Source of the DNA: CAZGVV01 sp964529155
Lineage (GTDB): Bacteria; Pseudomonadota; Alphaproteobacteria; Rickettsiales; SXRF01
Direction: 5' to 3'
NCBI GenBank assembly: GCA_964529155.1
Contig: CAZGVV010000084.1
Span: 1-7,107, forward strand
Length of the DNA: 7,107 nt
A model generated the notes under the pieces. It was not told the DNA's origin and ran no database searches. It worked only from the letters and a program-made list of their open reading frames with translations. A program made the translations under genes and the position numbers. Below are positions 7,098 through 7,107 of the stretch, piece by piece (position 1 is the first letter of the stretch; every line of letters starts with the position of its first letter).

Positions 7098-7107
7098 GCC
7101 CGCCACT

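Overview
The window looks like a piece of a draft chromosome from a Gram-negative bacterium, most likely an alphaproteobacterium of intermediate GC content. The pointers are a Tad secretion ATPase followed by its two membrane platform proteins, a pseudopilin with a leader and body pattern often seen in alphaproteobacterial genomes, and an RNase D with a C-terminal HRDC domain. I infer this lineage from recalled family resemblance; no search was run. A run of ten Ns (6836-6845) shows that this is a scaffold with an assembly gap.

Layout. Bases 1-3134 carry three tightly packed plus-strand genes of a Tad (tight adherence / Flp pilus) apparatus: tadA/cpaF (5' end cut off by the window edge), tadB and tadC. 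TadA is the cytoplasmic hexameric ATPase. TadB and TadC are inner-membrane GspF-type platform proteins, on which the ATPase acts to polymerise or extrude pilin. No tadD follows tadC. Instead uvrB, the damage-verification helicase of nucleotide excision repair, starts on the base after the tadC stop (TAG then ATG).

The uvrB frame does not stop after its C-terminal UVR domain. It runs in frame through a linker of about 15 residues into a complete type IV prepilin/pseudopilin-like protein (internal ATG at 5157, leader ending GG before FTFIE), giving one open frame of 934 codons (3135-5939). A run of seven A's at 5107-5113 and a TAG in the +1 frame at 5137-5139 show that a single-base change or slip would restore two ordinary adjacent genes. 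The fused frame may therefore be a real fusion, a recoded junction, or a one-base sequence error; the sequence alone does not decide.

From 5945 to the right edge, on the minus strand, lies rnd (RNase D). It converges on the prepilin gene with only five bases between the stop codons. The N gap splits rnd into two apparent frames. The flanking residues indicate one intact gene in which the ten Ns stand in for about six real bases, which would encode the two residues just before a catalytic aspartate.

The four plus-strand genes are spaced like one operon whose promoter lies left of the window. No RNA genes, insertion sequences, CRISPR arrays or convincing terminators were seen. No stretch of more than 300 bases lacks a gene.
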